NCBI RefSeq assembly: GCF_937920985.1
Contig: NZ_CALDXR010000013.1
Location: forward strand, 48,375-112,374
DNA from: an uncultured Phascolarctobacterium sp.
GTDB taxonomy: Bacteria > Bacillota > Negativicutes > Acidaminococcales > Acidaminococcaceae
DNA length: 64,000 bases
Direction of reading: 5' to 3'
The notes below the pieces were generated by a model. The model was not told where the DNA came from. It saw only the letters and a program-made list of their open reading frames with translations, and searched no databases. The position numbers and the translations under genes are program-made. Position 1 is the first letter of the stretch. Each line of letters begins with the position of its first letter. Positions 25,828 to 33,758 of the stretch are shown here, piece after piece.

Positions 25828-26342
25828 TTTTAAAGTATGTTTGCCCCGATTACAGAGTAAAAAGTTTATTTGACATTTCCGCAAAATGGCTGAAGCGCAA
25901 TGGCTACACCAAAATTGTTGTTGATATTGACAATACCCTGCTGCCGCGCGACAAGAACCTGGTAGGCCCTCGTGCTATGACCTGGATTCGTCAGCTGCAT
26001 CAGATGGGTATCAATGTGGCATTGATTTCCAATAATGGTGGTGACCGCATTAAGGGTATCACCCGTCAGACTGGTCTTGGCACCATTATGCGTGCCGCTA
26101 AGCCTTTGCCGATGGCTTACAAGCAGATTACTAAAGCTATGGGCGGCGGTAAGATTCTTTTTATCGGTGATCAGCTGTTGACCGACGTTTTAGGCGCTAA
26201 GGTTGCCGGTCATCCTGTAGTCTTTGTTGAATCCTTAGGCGGTAAGGAGCATTTTATTACCCGCTGCACCCGCAAGCTGGAGAAATTCTTCCTTGGTCGT
26301 CTGAACAGCAATAATATGATGCCTAAGGAGCGCGTATTATGA
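25824..26342 (+). CDS. yqeG: YqeG-family HAD phosphatase
   Basis: Subfamily IIIA HAD phosphatase. VVDIDNTLLPRD near residue 35 supplies the nucleophile and acid aspartates; NNGGDR and GDQLLTDVLGAKVAGHP give the other HAD motifs. The related mitochondrial enzyme makes phosphatidylglycerol, and some bacterial members are proposed to do likewise; the substrate here is unproven. It has 172 residues and is coupled to both neighbours by start-stop overlaps. Confidence 0.88.
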   Translation: MILKYVCPDYRVKSLFDISAKWLKRNGYTKIVVDIDNTLLPRDKNLVGPRAMTWIRQLHQMGINVALISNNGGDRIKGITRQTGLGTIMRAAKPLPMAYKQITKAMGGGKILFIGDQLLTDVLGAKVAGHPVVFVESLGGKEHFITRCTRKLEKFFLGRLNSNNMMPKERVL

Positions 26343-27118
26343 AAATAGCTTTGCTGCAGCTGGAGGTTCTGGAAAAGAATAAGGCGGCCAACGTGGCCCA
26401 TGGTCTGCAGCTGGCAGCGGAGGCTGCCAAGGAGCATGATTTACTGGTGCTTCCCGAGGTGTGGACAACAGGCTATAGCCTGGGACACCTGGAGCAGGAT
26501 GCTGAACCGCAGGCTTCGCCTGTGCTGGCGCAGCTCGCGGAGCTGGCGCGCAGCGAGCAGTGTGCAATCCTCGCAGGCTCGGTACCGATGCGTCATGCTG
26601 ATGGCAAGGTTTATAACACCTCTGCGGCTATCAATAAAAATGGTGAAATTGTCAATCTTTATGATAAGGTACATCTTTTCGGCCTTTTCCATGAAGAGGA
26701 TTTCTTTGCTCCCGGCAATAATTTTCAAGCCTTTACATTAGATGGTCTGTGCTGCGGCTCGACTATCTGTTACGATTTACGTTTCCCCGAGCTTTTCCGT
26801 CACCTGGCTTTGCAGGGAGCACAGCTCATTTTCTGCCCGGCTGAGTGGCCTGAAGCGCGGGGAGATATCTGGCGCTTGCTGGCACAGGCACGTGCTGCCG
26901 AAAACCACACCTTTGTGGTGGCGGTAAATTGTGCGGGCAGCTTTAAGGGTGCGCCGTTTTACGGTCATTCGATGGTGGTTGCGCCCAGCGGCAGGATTCT
27001 TGCTGAGGCAGGGATGCAGGAGGAGGTTGTTTCCTGCGAAATCGATCTGGCAGATGTTGCGAGAGTACGTAGCAGGCTTAATGCTTTAGCTGATGTACGC
27101 AAGGAGCTGATTCAATAG
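26339..27118 (+). CDS. Nitrilase-superfamily amidohydrolase
   Basis: Carbon-nitrogen hydrolase with the full catalytic set: glutamate in LLVLPEVWTTGY (about residue 40), lysine in YDKVHLFG (about 107) and cysteine in GSTICYDLRFPE (about 142). Length is 259 residues, close to the omega-amidase/YafV group that deamidates alpha-keto acid amides. No secretion signal. It overlaps yqeG and abuts the next gene. The exact amide substrate is not determinable. Confidence 0.87.
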   Translation: MKIALLQLEVLEKNKAANVAHGLQLAAEAAKEHDLLVLPEVWTTGYSLGHLEQDAEPQASPVLAQLAELARSEQCAILAGSVPMRHADGKVYNTSAAINKNGEIVNLYDKVHLFGLFHEEDFFAPGNNFQAFTLDGLCCGSTICYDLRFPELFRHLALQGAQLIFCPAEWPEARGDIWRLLAQARAAENHTFVVAVNCAGSFKGAPFYGHSMVVAPSGRILAEAGMQEEVVSCEIDLADVARVRSRLNALADVRKELIQ

Positions 27119-28173
27119 TGAATTATCGAAATTTGCTGGCCGGCCTGGCGGCCGGTCTGCTTTTCTATGTCCAGACGGGAGCGGAGCTTGCTTTGGCTGC
27201 TGTGCCTAATGATGCGCCGAAGGATATTAAGTATATTCTTGGTTTTTATTATGGCAATGGCGAAAATATTCTTATCCGTGAGAATAATGGCCGTCTGGAG
27301 CTGTTATACCGTACTGCGCAGGAGGACAGGTCTTTTGCTGCGGCTAATCTTTATCCGCTGAGCAAGGTGCATTTTGATTCCTATACGCTGCAGGAGTCCG
27401 GTCCGATGAGTAATACTGAGGCCAGTGTGCGTTTTGAACGTGACAGTGATGGCTATGGTATTTCGTGTCGCGTTGGTGGTAATACGTACAGCCGTTACTT
27501 TTTTGGTACGACGCAGGGGGAAAGGGCGAAGCCTTTCCGCCTGGAGGAGCGCAGTGCTGAGGAATGGGCTAAGCTACGCGAGGAGGCTGCGAAGGCAGCT
27601 GTTCCTGCGGTCTTGGCAGCAGGGGAGCAGGCGCAGCTGGTTGATGCTGCTTCTGTTGCCGGTGTGAAGGTTAATTCTGTTTACGCCGGTAGTGATAACC
27701 TGTTTGGTGCACCGCTTTATACTACGCCGAAGCTCTTTGTTTCTAAAGAGGCTGCAGTTGCTTTAGGCAAGGTGCAGCAGCGCTTGGCACCTTACGGTTA
27801 CGGCCTGGTGCTGTGGGATGCGTACCGTCCCTGGTCTGTGAGTAAGCTGGCTAATCTGGCTTTGCCTGAGGGTAAGAAGGATATGCTGGAGGATCCGGAG
27901 GTTAAGGGGAGCACGCATAATACTGGTAATGCTGTGGATGTGGGCTTGTATAGCCTGGAGAGCGGCGAGGAGCTGGATTTGGGCTGCGGCTTTGATGAGC
28001 CGTCGCTGCGCCAGTACGCCAGCTATGCTGGCGGTACGTCGCGCGAGCGCTATCTGCGCAGTTTGCTGCGCGAGGAGATGGAGCTGCAGGGGTTCAAGGG
28101 GATTGAGATGGAGTGGTGGCATTTTGAGTTTGGCGACTGCTCTAAGTTTGCCCATTTGAATGTAGGTATGTGA
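27118..28173 (+). CDS. Exported VanX-like D-alanyl-D-alanine dipeptidase with an N-terminal extension
   Basis: Residues 1-28 form a signal peptide or membrane anchor ending in alanines. Residues about 30-150 are an all-beta, uncharacterised domain. The remainder is a VanX/DdpX zinc dipeptidase: LWDAYRPWS, the zinc motif STHNTGNAVDVGLY with its H and D, and EMEWWHFEFGD with the catalytic glutamate and last zinc ligand. Being exported, it likely acts on peptidoglycan fragments, not as a resistance enzyme. The start is GTG overlapping the previous stop codon, with AAGGAG upstream. No van genes are nearby. Confidence 0.87.
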   Translation: MNYRNLLAGLAAGLLFYVQTGAELALAAVPNDAPKDIKYILGFYYGNGENILIRENNGRLELLYRTAQEDRSFAAANLYPLSKVHFDSYTLQESGPMSNTEASVRFERDSDGYGISCRVGGNTYSRYFFGTTQGERAKPFRLEERSAEEWAKLREEAAKAAVPAVLAAGEQAQLVDAASVAGVKVNSVYAGSDNLFGAPLYTTPKLFVSKEAAVALGKVQQRLAPYGYGLVLWDAYRPWSVSKLANLALPEGKKDMLEDPEVKGSTHNTGNAVDVGLYSLESGEELDLGCGFDEPSLRQYASYAGGTSRERYLRSLLREEMELQGFKGIEMEWWHFEFGDCSKFAHLNVGM

Positions 28174-28325
28174 GTGAATCGTAATAGCGTCGCAAGCGAT
28201 ATGTCACTTGCTTGCGTTGGCGTGCTGTAGTGGTTGTATAAGTGTCCCTGTGTTGATGTGTAGTATTTTTCTATGTTTGTTTCTTACGTTAGTGTAAAAA
28301 TATATTATTAGTGAGGTGTTTAGTT

Positions 28326-28667
28326 ATGAACGTTTATGATAATGCAAATGATCTGGCTAAGGCTATGCGCGAGAGCCACGAGTACAAAAAGCTGAAGGAA
28401 GCTGCTGTTGTTCTGGAGAAGGATCCGGATACCAAGAAAATGGTTAATGAGTATCTGATGGCTGCTCAGGAGGTTGAGTTTGCTAAGCATCAGGGTAAGA
28501 CTCCGGATGCTGCTGCTATGGATAAGCTGGAGAAGCTGCAGGGTATTTTGAATCTGAACAGTGATGCTATGCAGTATCTGAATGCGTTGATTCGTTTCCA
28601 GATGATGCTGATGGACGTTACTAATACTATTCAGGACGTTGTTAAAGAGGCAATGGGAGATAAATAA
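28326..28667 (+). CDS. YlbF/YmcA-family protein
   Basis: Small all-helical protein of 113 residues (NDLAKAMRESHEYKKLKEA, then helices to residue 105). Family members in Bacillus form the Y-complex that affects RNase Y processing of messages. GAGGTG at normal spacing selects the ATG at 28326 over an earlier GTG that lies within the site. Its stop codon overlaps the murB start by one base. The 150 bp before it contain only short GTCGCAAGCGA-like palindromes. Confidence 0.85.
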   Translation: MNVYDNANDLAKAMRESHEYKKLKEAAVVLEKDPDTKKMVNEYLMAAQEVEFAKHQGKTPDAAAMDKLEKLQGILNLNSDAMQYLNALIRFQMMLMDVTNTIQDVVKEAMGDK

Positions 28668-29569
28668 TGACGTTGCAGGAGATTTTCGCAGGCTGTACTG
28701 CTAAGCCTTTGTTGGTGCAGGAGCCGATGGCGAAGCATACGTCCTTCCGTATTGGCGGTCCTGCTGACCTGATGGCTATGCCGCAGAGCGAGCAGGAGCT
28801 GCAGCAGCTGCTGCAGCGTGCCGGTGAGGCAAAGGTGCCGGTTACGCTGATTGGCAATGGTTCTAACCTGCTGGTGCGCGATAAGGGCATCCGCGGTCTG
28901 GTTATCAAGCTGGGCAATATGCTGAATGATGTTGTTGCTGATGGCTGCACGCTGACTTTTGGCAGTGGTGTTTCTTTGGCTGCTGCTTCCCGCAAGGCTG
29001 CAGAGCTGGGCCTGAGCGGCATGGAGTTTGCTGTGGGCATTCCCGGAAGCATTGGCGGTGCTGTTTATATGAACGCCGGTGCTTATGATGGCGAGATGGC
29101 CAAGGTTGTTACCAGCGTGCGCGTGATGGAGCTTGACGGCACAATCAGCGAGCTGCCTGCTGCAGCTCTTGATTTTGGCTATCGCCACACTGCGCTGCAG
29201 GGCAGCGGTAAAATTGTTACCGCAGTAACTGTGCGTCTGATTGCAGGCGATAAGCAGGCTATTGCCGATAAGATGGCTGATTTCAGTAACCGCCGCATCA
29301 CTAAGCAGCCGCTGGAGCTGCCGAGCGCAGGCAGTATGTTCAAGCGTCCTCCCGGATATTTTGCCGGTACGCTTATCGACCAGACCGGTCTTAAGGGTTA
29401 CACTGTCGGCGGTGCGCAGGTTTCTGAAAAGCATGCCGGCTTTGTGGTGAACATCGGCGGAGCTACGGCAGCAGATGTGCTGCAGCTTATCTGCGATGTG
29501 CAGGATAAGGTGTTTGCGGCGCATGGTGTACATCTTGAGCCGGAGGTTTTGGTCCTCGGCGAAGAATAA
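28667..29569 (+). CDS. murB: UDP-N-acetylenolpyruvoylglucosamine reductase
   Basis: Reduces UDP-GlcNAc-enolpyruvate to UDP-MurNAc in peptidoglycan synthesis, using FAD and NADPH. Visible motifs are the FAD loop IGNGSNLLV, GIPGSIGGAVYMNAGAY, the active-site serine in PSAGSMFKRPP, and LIDQTGLKG, with the final glutamate in HLEPEVLVLG. Length is 300 residues, as in Gram-positive MurB. Confidence 0.95.
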   Translation: MTLQEIFAGCTAKPLLVQEPMAKHTSFRIGGPADLMAMPQSEQELQQLLQRAGEAKVPVTLIGNGSNLLVRDKGIRGLVIKLGNMLNDVVADGCTLTFGSGVSLAAASRKAAELGLSGMEFAVGIPGSIGGAVYMNAGAYDGEMAKVVTSVRVMELDGTISELPAAALDFGYRHTALQGSGKIVTAVTVRLIAGDKQAIADKMADFSNRRITKQPLELPSAGSMFKRPPGYFAGTLIDQTGLKGYTVGGAQVSEKHAGFVVNIGGATAADVLQLICDVQDKVFAAHGVHLEPEVLVLGEE

Positions 29570-29571
29570 AC

Positions 29572-29622
29572 TAGGGGAGAGCGCCTATAAGACGTCATCT
29601 GCGTCGTCAGGACTCCTAGGAG
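29572..29622 (+). promoter_or_regulatory. Hairpin that may bury the ribosome binding site of the next gene
   Basis: CTAGGGGAG near 29571 can pair with CTCCTAG near 29613, and an inner GACG/CGTC stem extends it. The AGGAG used by the GTG start at 29630 overlaps the 3' arm. The CTCCTAGG core resembles the palindromic repeats elsewhere, so this may be repeat debris put to use. Confidence 0.4.
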
Positions 29623-29629
29623 TATATGA

Positions 29630-30100
29630 GTGGCGCTTTCTAAAGAAAAAAGTATTGGTAGGCTTTACTGGTTTACCGATAGTTTACAGGAGAAGAGAAT
29701 TTTGGAGCAGCAGCTTTTAACAGAGCAGGAAATTCACGAGCTTGGCTTGCAGGCTCTCGTTCCCTGGCTGGAAAGTCATAATTTTAAAATTGATTATATG
29801 CAGACTGATATGAATACTGTACCGCATATTTTTGCCCTGAGCGGCAAAATCCTGACGGTTATCATCGTAGCAACGGCAATGTACCCGCATAAGGGCGTTG
29901 TCGGTGAAGCAGACAAGGCTTATGCTATGCGTGTAGCAACACAGCTTGGTGCTCTTTGTGCTACCGCTTCTATCGGTCTGGTAAATGTAGATGGTTTGCC
30001 TGACGATAAAAAGCTCATGGGTACGCCTATGCGCAACGGTCATTATAAGGCAGATTTTAGTGGACTGGAATACATTCACTATACCGATAATGCACTGTGA
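29630..30100 (+). CDS. Hypothetical protein, 156 residues
   Basis: Soluble protein with a GTG start, supported by AGGAG seven bases ahead. Hydrophobic beta stretches (ILTVIIVATAMY, then a helical AYAMRVATQLGALCATASIGLVNVDG) suggest a compact alpha/beta fold. No catalytic motif or signal peptide is seen and I do not recognise the family. It lies between murB and the nitroreductase, nine bases ahead of the latter. Confidence 0.65.
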   Translation: MALSKEKSIGRLYWFTDSLQEKRILEQQLLTEQEIHELGLQALVPWLESHNFKIDYMQTDMNTVPHIFALSGKILTVIIVATAMYPHKGVVGEADKAYAMRVATQLGALCATASIGLVNVDGLPDDKKLMGTPMRNGHYKADFSGLEYIHYTDNAL

Positions 30101-30109
30101 GGTGACGTT

Positions 30110-30919
30110 ATGGACTTGTTAACAGTTAATCAGGAGAAATGCCTGCGTTGTGGCATTTGCGTAGAATGCTGTCCTTCCTGCATTCTTTCGATGGGTGAAA
30201 ACGGACCGGAATGCAATTTTGACCGTGGCTGTATGAGCTGCGGCCAGTGCGTTGCTATCTGCCCTGTAGGAGCGTTGGATAATAAATATACGCCGCTGGC
30301 GGAGCAGCGTCCGGTGACGATGCCGTTGCCGACGCCTGAGGTTGCTTATGAATTTTTGCGCATGCGCCGCAGTGTGCGCAACTTTAAGCCGCAGACACCG
30401 ACGGATGAGGAAATTACCCGCATGCTGGATGTGGCACGCTATGCGCCGACTGCCGGCAATTCACAGGGTATGTACTATATCGTTATCCGCGATAAGGAGC
30501 AGATTCGTGCAATTGCCGATGCTGTTGCCGACTGGATGGAGGACGAGGTTGCGGCAGGCACTGAAAACAAACGCTATTTTCAGGTGGTGCTGCGCGCTTA
30601 CCGTGAGCGTGGACAGGATATCATCGCGCGTAATGCGCCCTGCCTGATTTTTGCGCTGGCACGCCGTCTGAACATTACCGGTGTGAGCAATGCAGAGCAG
30701 AGCTGGGCCTACGCTGAGCTGTTTGCCCCGACCATCGGTTTGGGAACAACCATCGCCGGCTTTATCCAATCCTGCGGTATTGCAGGCTATCAGCCGCTGT
30801 TGGATTTGATTGCGGTGCCGCCGAAGCACAAGATTGTGGGTACGCTGATGGTTGGTTATCCTAAATACAAATATCAACGGATGCCGGAAAGACAGCATCT
30901 GAAGGTTGATTTTCGCTAG
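30110..30919 (+). CDS. Nitroreductase fused to a 2[4Fe-4S] ferredoxin domain
   Basis: Residues 1-60 hold two [4Fe-4S] motifs, CLRCGICVECCPSC and CMSCGQCVAICPVGAL. The remaining part is an FMN nitroreductase domain starting at RMRRSVRNFK, with APTAGNSQG as FMN-binding segment. Such fusions are common in anaerobes, where ferredoxin may feed the flavin. Substrate unknown. The gene is followed at once by an insertion sequence. GTGAGGTG precedes the ATG. Confidence 0.88.
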   Translation: MDLLTVNQEKCLRCGICVECCPSCILSMGENGPECNFDRGCMSCGQCVAICPVGALDNKYTPLAEQRPVTMPLPTPEVAYEFLRMRRSVRNFKPQTPTDEEITRMLDVARYAPTAGNSQGMYYIVIRDKEQIRAIADAVADWMEDEVAAGTENKRYFQVVLRAYRERGQDIIARNAPCLIFALARRLNITGVSNAEQSWAYAELFAPTIGLGTTIAGFIQSCGIAGYQPLLDLIAVPPKHKIVGTLMVGYPKYKYQRMPERQHLKVDFR

Positions 30920-31012
30920 TTTATTTAACCTAATCCGCCAGAAGTCCTCCACCTCTAAGGTGGTGGAGGAAGGCGGGTCTGGCGAATTTACGTAAGTAAT
31001 TGAGCCAGACAA

Positions 31013-31041
31013 TTGCTCCGTAGATAGCTTTATGATATAAT
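31013..31041 (+). promoter_or_regulatory. Promoter of tnpA
   Basis: TTGCTC, 17 bp, TATAAT, about 30 bp ahead of the tnpA start codon. Confidence 0.55.
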
Positions 31042-31072
31042 CAGTCATAGAAGTGAAAGGGCTGATTATACT

Positions 31073-31468
31073 ATGAAATTAGACAATAATAACCATTCAG
31101 TGTTCTTGCTGTGTTACCATCTTGTTCTGGTAGTAAAGTACCGTCGTAAGGTGTTTTCCGACCAGATGAGCCAATATGCAAAAGACATATTTGTTCGCAT
31201 AGGCTCTTCATATAACGTCACATTGGAAGAATGGAATCATGATCAAGACCATGTACATATCATGTTTCGTGCCCATCCTAATACAGAGATGTCTAAATTC
31301 ATCAACGCTTACAAAAGTGCCAGTTCTAGGCTAATCAAAAAAGATTTTCCAGAAGTTAGGCGTAATTTGTGGAAAGAAATGTTTTGGTCAAGAAGCTATT
31401 GCTTGCTGACGACAGGCGGTGCTCCTATTGAGACAATTCGTAAATACATAGAAAATCAAGGCAGGTGA
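31073..31468 (+). CDS. tnpA: TnpA, Y1 (HUH) transposase of IS200/IS605
   Basis: Single-strand DNA transposase. The HUH metal site is DHVHIMF with H60 and H62, and the nucleophile is Y125 in YIENQ, followed by the helical Q129. Length is 131 residues, normal for the family. It would recognise the hairpins at the element's ends. It overlaps the tnpB ribosome binding site. Confidence 0.93.
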   Translation: MKLDNNNHSVFLLCYHLVLVVKYRRKVFSDQMSQYAKDIFVRIGSSYNVTLEEWNHDQDHVHIMFRAHPNTEMSKFINAYKSASSRLIKKDFPEVRRNLWKEMFWSRSYCLLTTGGAPIETIRKYIENQGR

Positions 31469-31473
31469 TTATA

Positions 31474-32583
31474 GTGAATAAGGCATACCGATACAGGCTC
31501 TACCCGACAATTGAACAGAAGATTATGTTTGCCAAGACTTTCGGCTGTGCCAGATTCATCTATAACAAGATGCTTGGAGATCGTCTTGATTACTATAAGG
31601 AAACAGGCAAGAGGCTTAACAATACACCTGCACAGTACAAGAAAGAATTTCCTTGGCTGAAAGAGGTTGACAGCCTTGCTCTCGCCAATGCCCAAATAAA
31701 CCTGAACAAGGCGTATAACAACTTTTGGAGCAATAGGAAGCATTTTGGCAAGCCACACTTCAAGTCGAAGAAAACAGGTCATGCTTCATATTCTACGAAC
31801 AACCAACATGGCTCAGTAAGAATCGAGGGAAACAAAGTCAAGCTGCCTAAAATAGGCTTGGTGAAGCTGTGTCTGCATCGTCCATTGATGGAGAATAGCA
31901 CCATAAAGACTGTAACCATAAGCAAAACACCGTCAGGAAAATACTATATCAGCATTTTGGTGGAGTATGAAAACCAAATACTTCCCATTATACCGAAGAA
32001 TTTTCTTGGATTGGATTTTGCTATGCACGGGCTGTATGTTGCTTCCGATGAGGACAATGCCGATTATCCAAATTTCTTACGGGAAGCCGAAAAGAAATTG
32101 GTCAAGGCACAAAGAAAACTCTCCAAGAGACAAAAAGGGAGCCGTAACAGGAATAAACAAAGACTGCGTGTGGCTGTACTCCATGAGAAAATTGCTAATC
32201 AACGCCGTGACTTCCTGCATAAGAAAGCTCGTTATCTTGCAGACCGCTATGATGCGATTGGCATAGAGGACATTAGCGTAAAGGCCATGGCGAAGCGAAA
32301 GAAGGGTGGCAAGTTCAGCTTTGGTAAATCCATATCCGACAATGGCTGGAGCATGTTCACAAGTATGCTGGAATACAAACTTGCATGGCAGGGTAAGCAA
32401 CTTATCAAGATAGACAAATGGTATCCAAGCAGTCAGCTATGCCATGTCTGTGGCTACCAGAACAATGACACCAAAGACTTATCTGTGCGGGAATGGGATT
32501 GCCCTAAGTGTGGCAGTCATCATAACCGTGACAAGAACGCTGCAATAAATATTAGAGAAGAAGCTAGGCGAATATCTGCCTAG
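31474..32583 (+). CDS. tnpB: TnpB, RNA-guided nuclease of IS200/IS605
   Basis: Homologue of the RNA-guided DNA endonucleases ancestral to Cas12. With the GTG at 31474 as start (AGGTG lies before it) it has 369 residues. The RuvC triad is complete: D181 in LGLDFAMHG, E265 in IGIEDISV and D353 in NRDKNAA. The zinc finger has CHVC (323, 326) and CPKC (343, 346). An N-terminal helix-turn-helix (FVYNKML-like) segment is present. Expected to cut the empty donor site and so keep the element. Confidence 0.93.
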   Translation: MNKAYRYRLYPTIEQKIMFAKTFGCARFIYNKMLGDRLDYYKETGKRLNNTPAQYKKEFPWLKEVDSLALANAQINLNKAYNNFWSNRKHFGKPHFKSKKTGHASYSTNNQHGSVRIEGNKVKLPKIGLVKLCLHRPLMENSTIKTVTISKTPSGKYYISILVEYENQILPIIPKNFLGLDFAMHGLYVASDEDNADYPNFLREAEKKLVKAQRKLSKRQKGSRNRNKQRLRVAVLHEKIANQRRDFLHKKARYLADRYDAIGIEDISVKAMAKRKKGGKFSFGKSISDNGWSMFTSMLEYKLAWQGKQLIKIDKWYPSSQLCHVCGYQNNDTKDLSVREWDCPKCGSHHNRDKNAAINIREEARRISA

Positions 32584-32723
32584 CGTAACTCATAAAGTAC
32601 CGTGGGTCGCACGGGAATCTACGACTGTGGAGAGAGTGTAAGTCGCCATAACTCTTCGGAGTTAGTGGTGCTGTTCTCGCTGAAGCAGGAAGCTCCCGCT
32701 TCTATAGGCAGGGGTACGTTCAC
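32584..32723 (+). ncRNA. Putative TnpB guide RNA scaffold (omega RNA) at the right end
   Basis: The 140 bases after tnpB fold into CCGTG/CACGG, a UUCG-capped TAACTC/GAGTTA stem and a final GAAGC/GCTTC stem, ending in TTCAC. In this family the scaffold is transcribed from the element's right end and the guide is the flanking sequence beyond it, here starting GCATGAACTATTGCC. Inferred from position and family knowledge. Confidence 0.6.
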
Positions 32724-32812
32724 GCATGAACTATTGCCGTGGTTCATGCTTTTTTATTCTTGTGTTATTTGCTAAAGAGTTCCTAATTGCATGAGATGCG
32801 GGACATGATTTA

Positions 32813-32869
32813 TTGTAGAGCCTGCATGGGTGTGGTATAATATATAAGATTGAGTAAAGTATAGTATAC
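32813..32869 (+). promoter_or_regulatory. Promoter and operator-like palindrome of the transport cluster
   Basis: TTGTAG, 17 bp, TATAAT (32836-32841), then the palindrome GTATA G TATAC (32859-32869) just downstream of the likely transcription start. From 32724 to 32812 I see only AT-rich spacer. Confidence 0.6.
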
Positions 32870-32917
32870 CTAAATTTATTTGAATTTTATGATGAAGTAT
32901 GAGCATGAGGTGTATGT

Positions 32918-33751
32918 ATGTCAGAAGCAGTTTTGAGTGTTAATCATTTATCTATAGGCTATGGCAGCCGCTGCGTTATCAGCGACGCCAGCTTTACTAT
33001 CGGCAAGGGTGAGCTTGTGGGTATTATCGGCTGTAATGGTGCCGGCAAGAGTACTCTCTTGAAAACAATCCGCGGTATGCTGCCGAAGCAGAGCGGTGAG
33101 GTTTTGTTCTTTGATAAGCCGATGGAGGAATATACCGACAGAGAGCTGGCGCGTGAGGTTGCGTATCTGCAGCAGCAGGTAGAGGTAGGCTTTGGTTATA
33201 CAGGACAGGATATTGTTATGGCGGGCCGTTATCCTTACCTGAAATGGTGGGAGCGCGAAAGCGAGGACGACAAGCGTCTGGCGCTGGACTGCATGGAATA
33301 TACCGGTACACGCGAGTTGGCAGAAAAGCCGGTGACAGAGGTTTCCGGCGGTCAGAAGCAGCGTATTCTGCTGGCGAAGGTTTTGGCGCAGCAGACTCCG
33401 GTGCTGTTCCTCGATGAGCCTACTACCGGTCTGGATATGGTTTACCAGGAGGAGATTTTCCGTTTTGCGCGTGAGCTGGCGCTGATGGGCAAGACGGTGC
33501 TGATGGTTGTGCATGAGCTGAATTTGGCAGCCAAATACTGCAGCCGTATCCTGCTATTGGGCGAGGGCAAGCTGCTGGCAGACGATACTCCGAAGCGCGT
33601 ATTTACGGAAGCTTTGCTGAGCAGAGCATATTCTGCTGATATTGCCGTAAGCCGCAATCCGGTGAATAATAATCTGGAGATTACAACGCGTGTAGATGAG
33701 GCAAGTAAAGAAAAGGATGCAGCTTTACTGAAAAAGATTTGCTGCGAATAG
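32918..33751 (+). CDS. ABC transporter ATP-binding protein, FecE/BtuD-like
   Basis: Complete ABC ATPase: Walker A GCNGAGKSTLLK, signature VSGGQKQRILLAKV, Walker B VLFLDEPTTGLD, switch histidine in VVHELNLAAKYC. The sequence is nearest to the ATPases of iron-siderophore and cobalamin importers. Yet no FecCD/BtuC-type permease or binding protein is adjacent; the next genes form an ECF module. ATGAGGTG precedes the start. First gene of the cluster; substrate not determinable. Confidence 0.85.
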   Translation: MSEAVLSVNHLSIGYGSRCVISDASFTIGKGELVGIIGCNGAGKSTLLKTIRGMLPKQSGEVLFFDKPMEEYTDRELAREVAYLQQQVEVGFGYTGQDIVMAGRYPYLKWWERESEDDKRLALDCMEYTGTRELAEKPVTEVSGGQKQRILLAKVLAQQTPVLFLDEPTTGLDMVYQEEIFRFARELALMGKTVLMVVHELNLAAKYCSRILLLGEGKLLADDTPKRVFTEALLSRAYSADIAVSRNPVNNNLEITTRVDEASKEKDAALLKKICCE

Positions 33752-33758
33752 GTGAAGT

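Larger units (their letters stand above)
30936..32723 (+). mobile_element. IS200/IS605-family insertion sequence with tnpA and tnpB
   Basis: The left end is a subterminal hairpin: CGCCAGA (30936-30942) with TCTGGCG (30978-30984), enclosing TCCTCCACC/GGTGGAGGA. The right end, after tnpB, has several hairpins and finishes in TTCAC near 32723. Both transposition genes are full length with intact motifs, so the copy may be active. Family ends are not inverted repeats and no target duplication is expected, so exact borders are uncertain by some bases. Confidence 0.85.
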
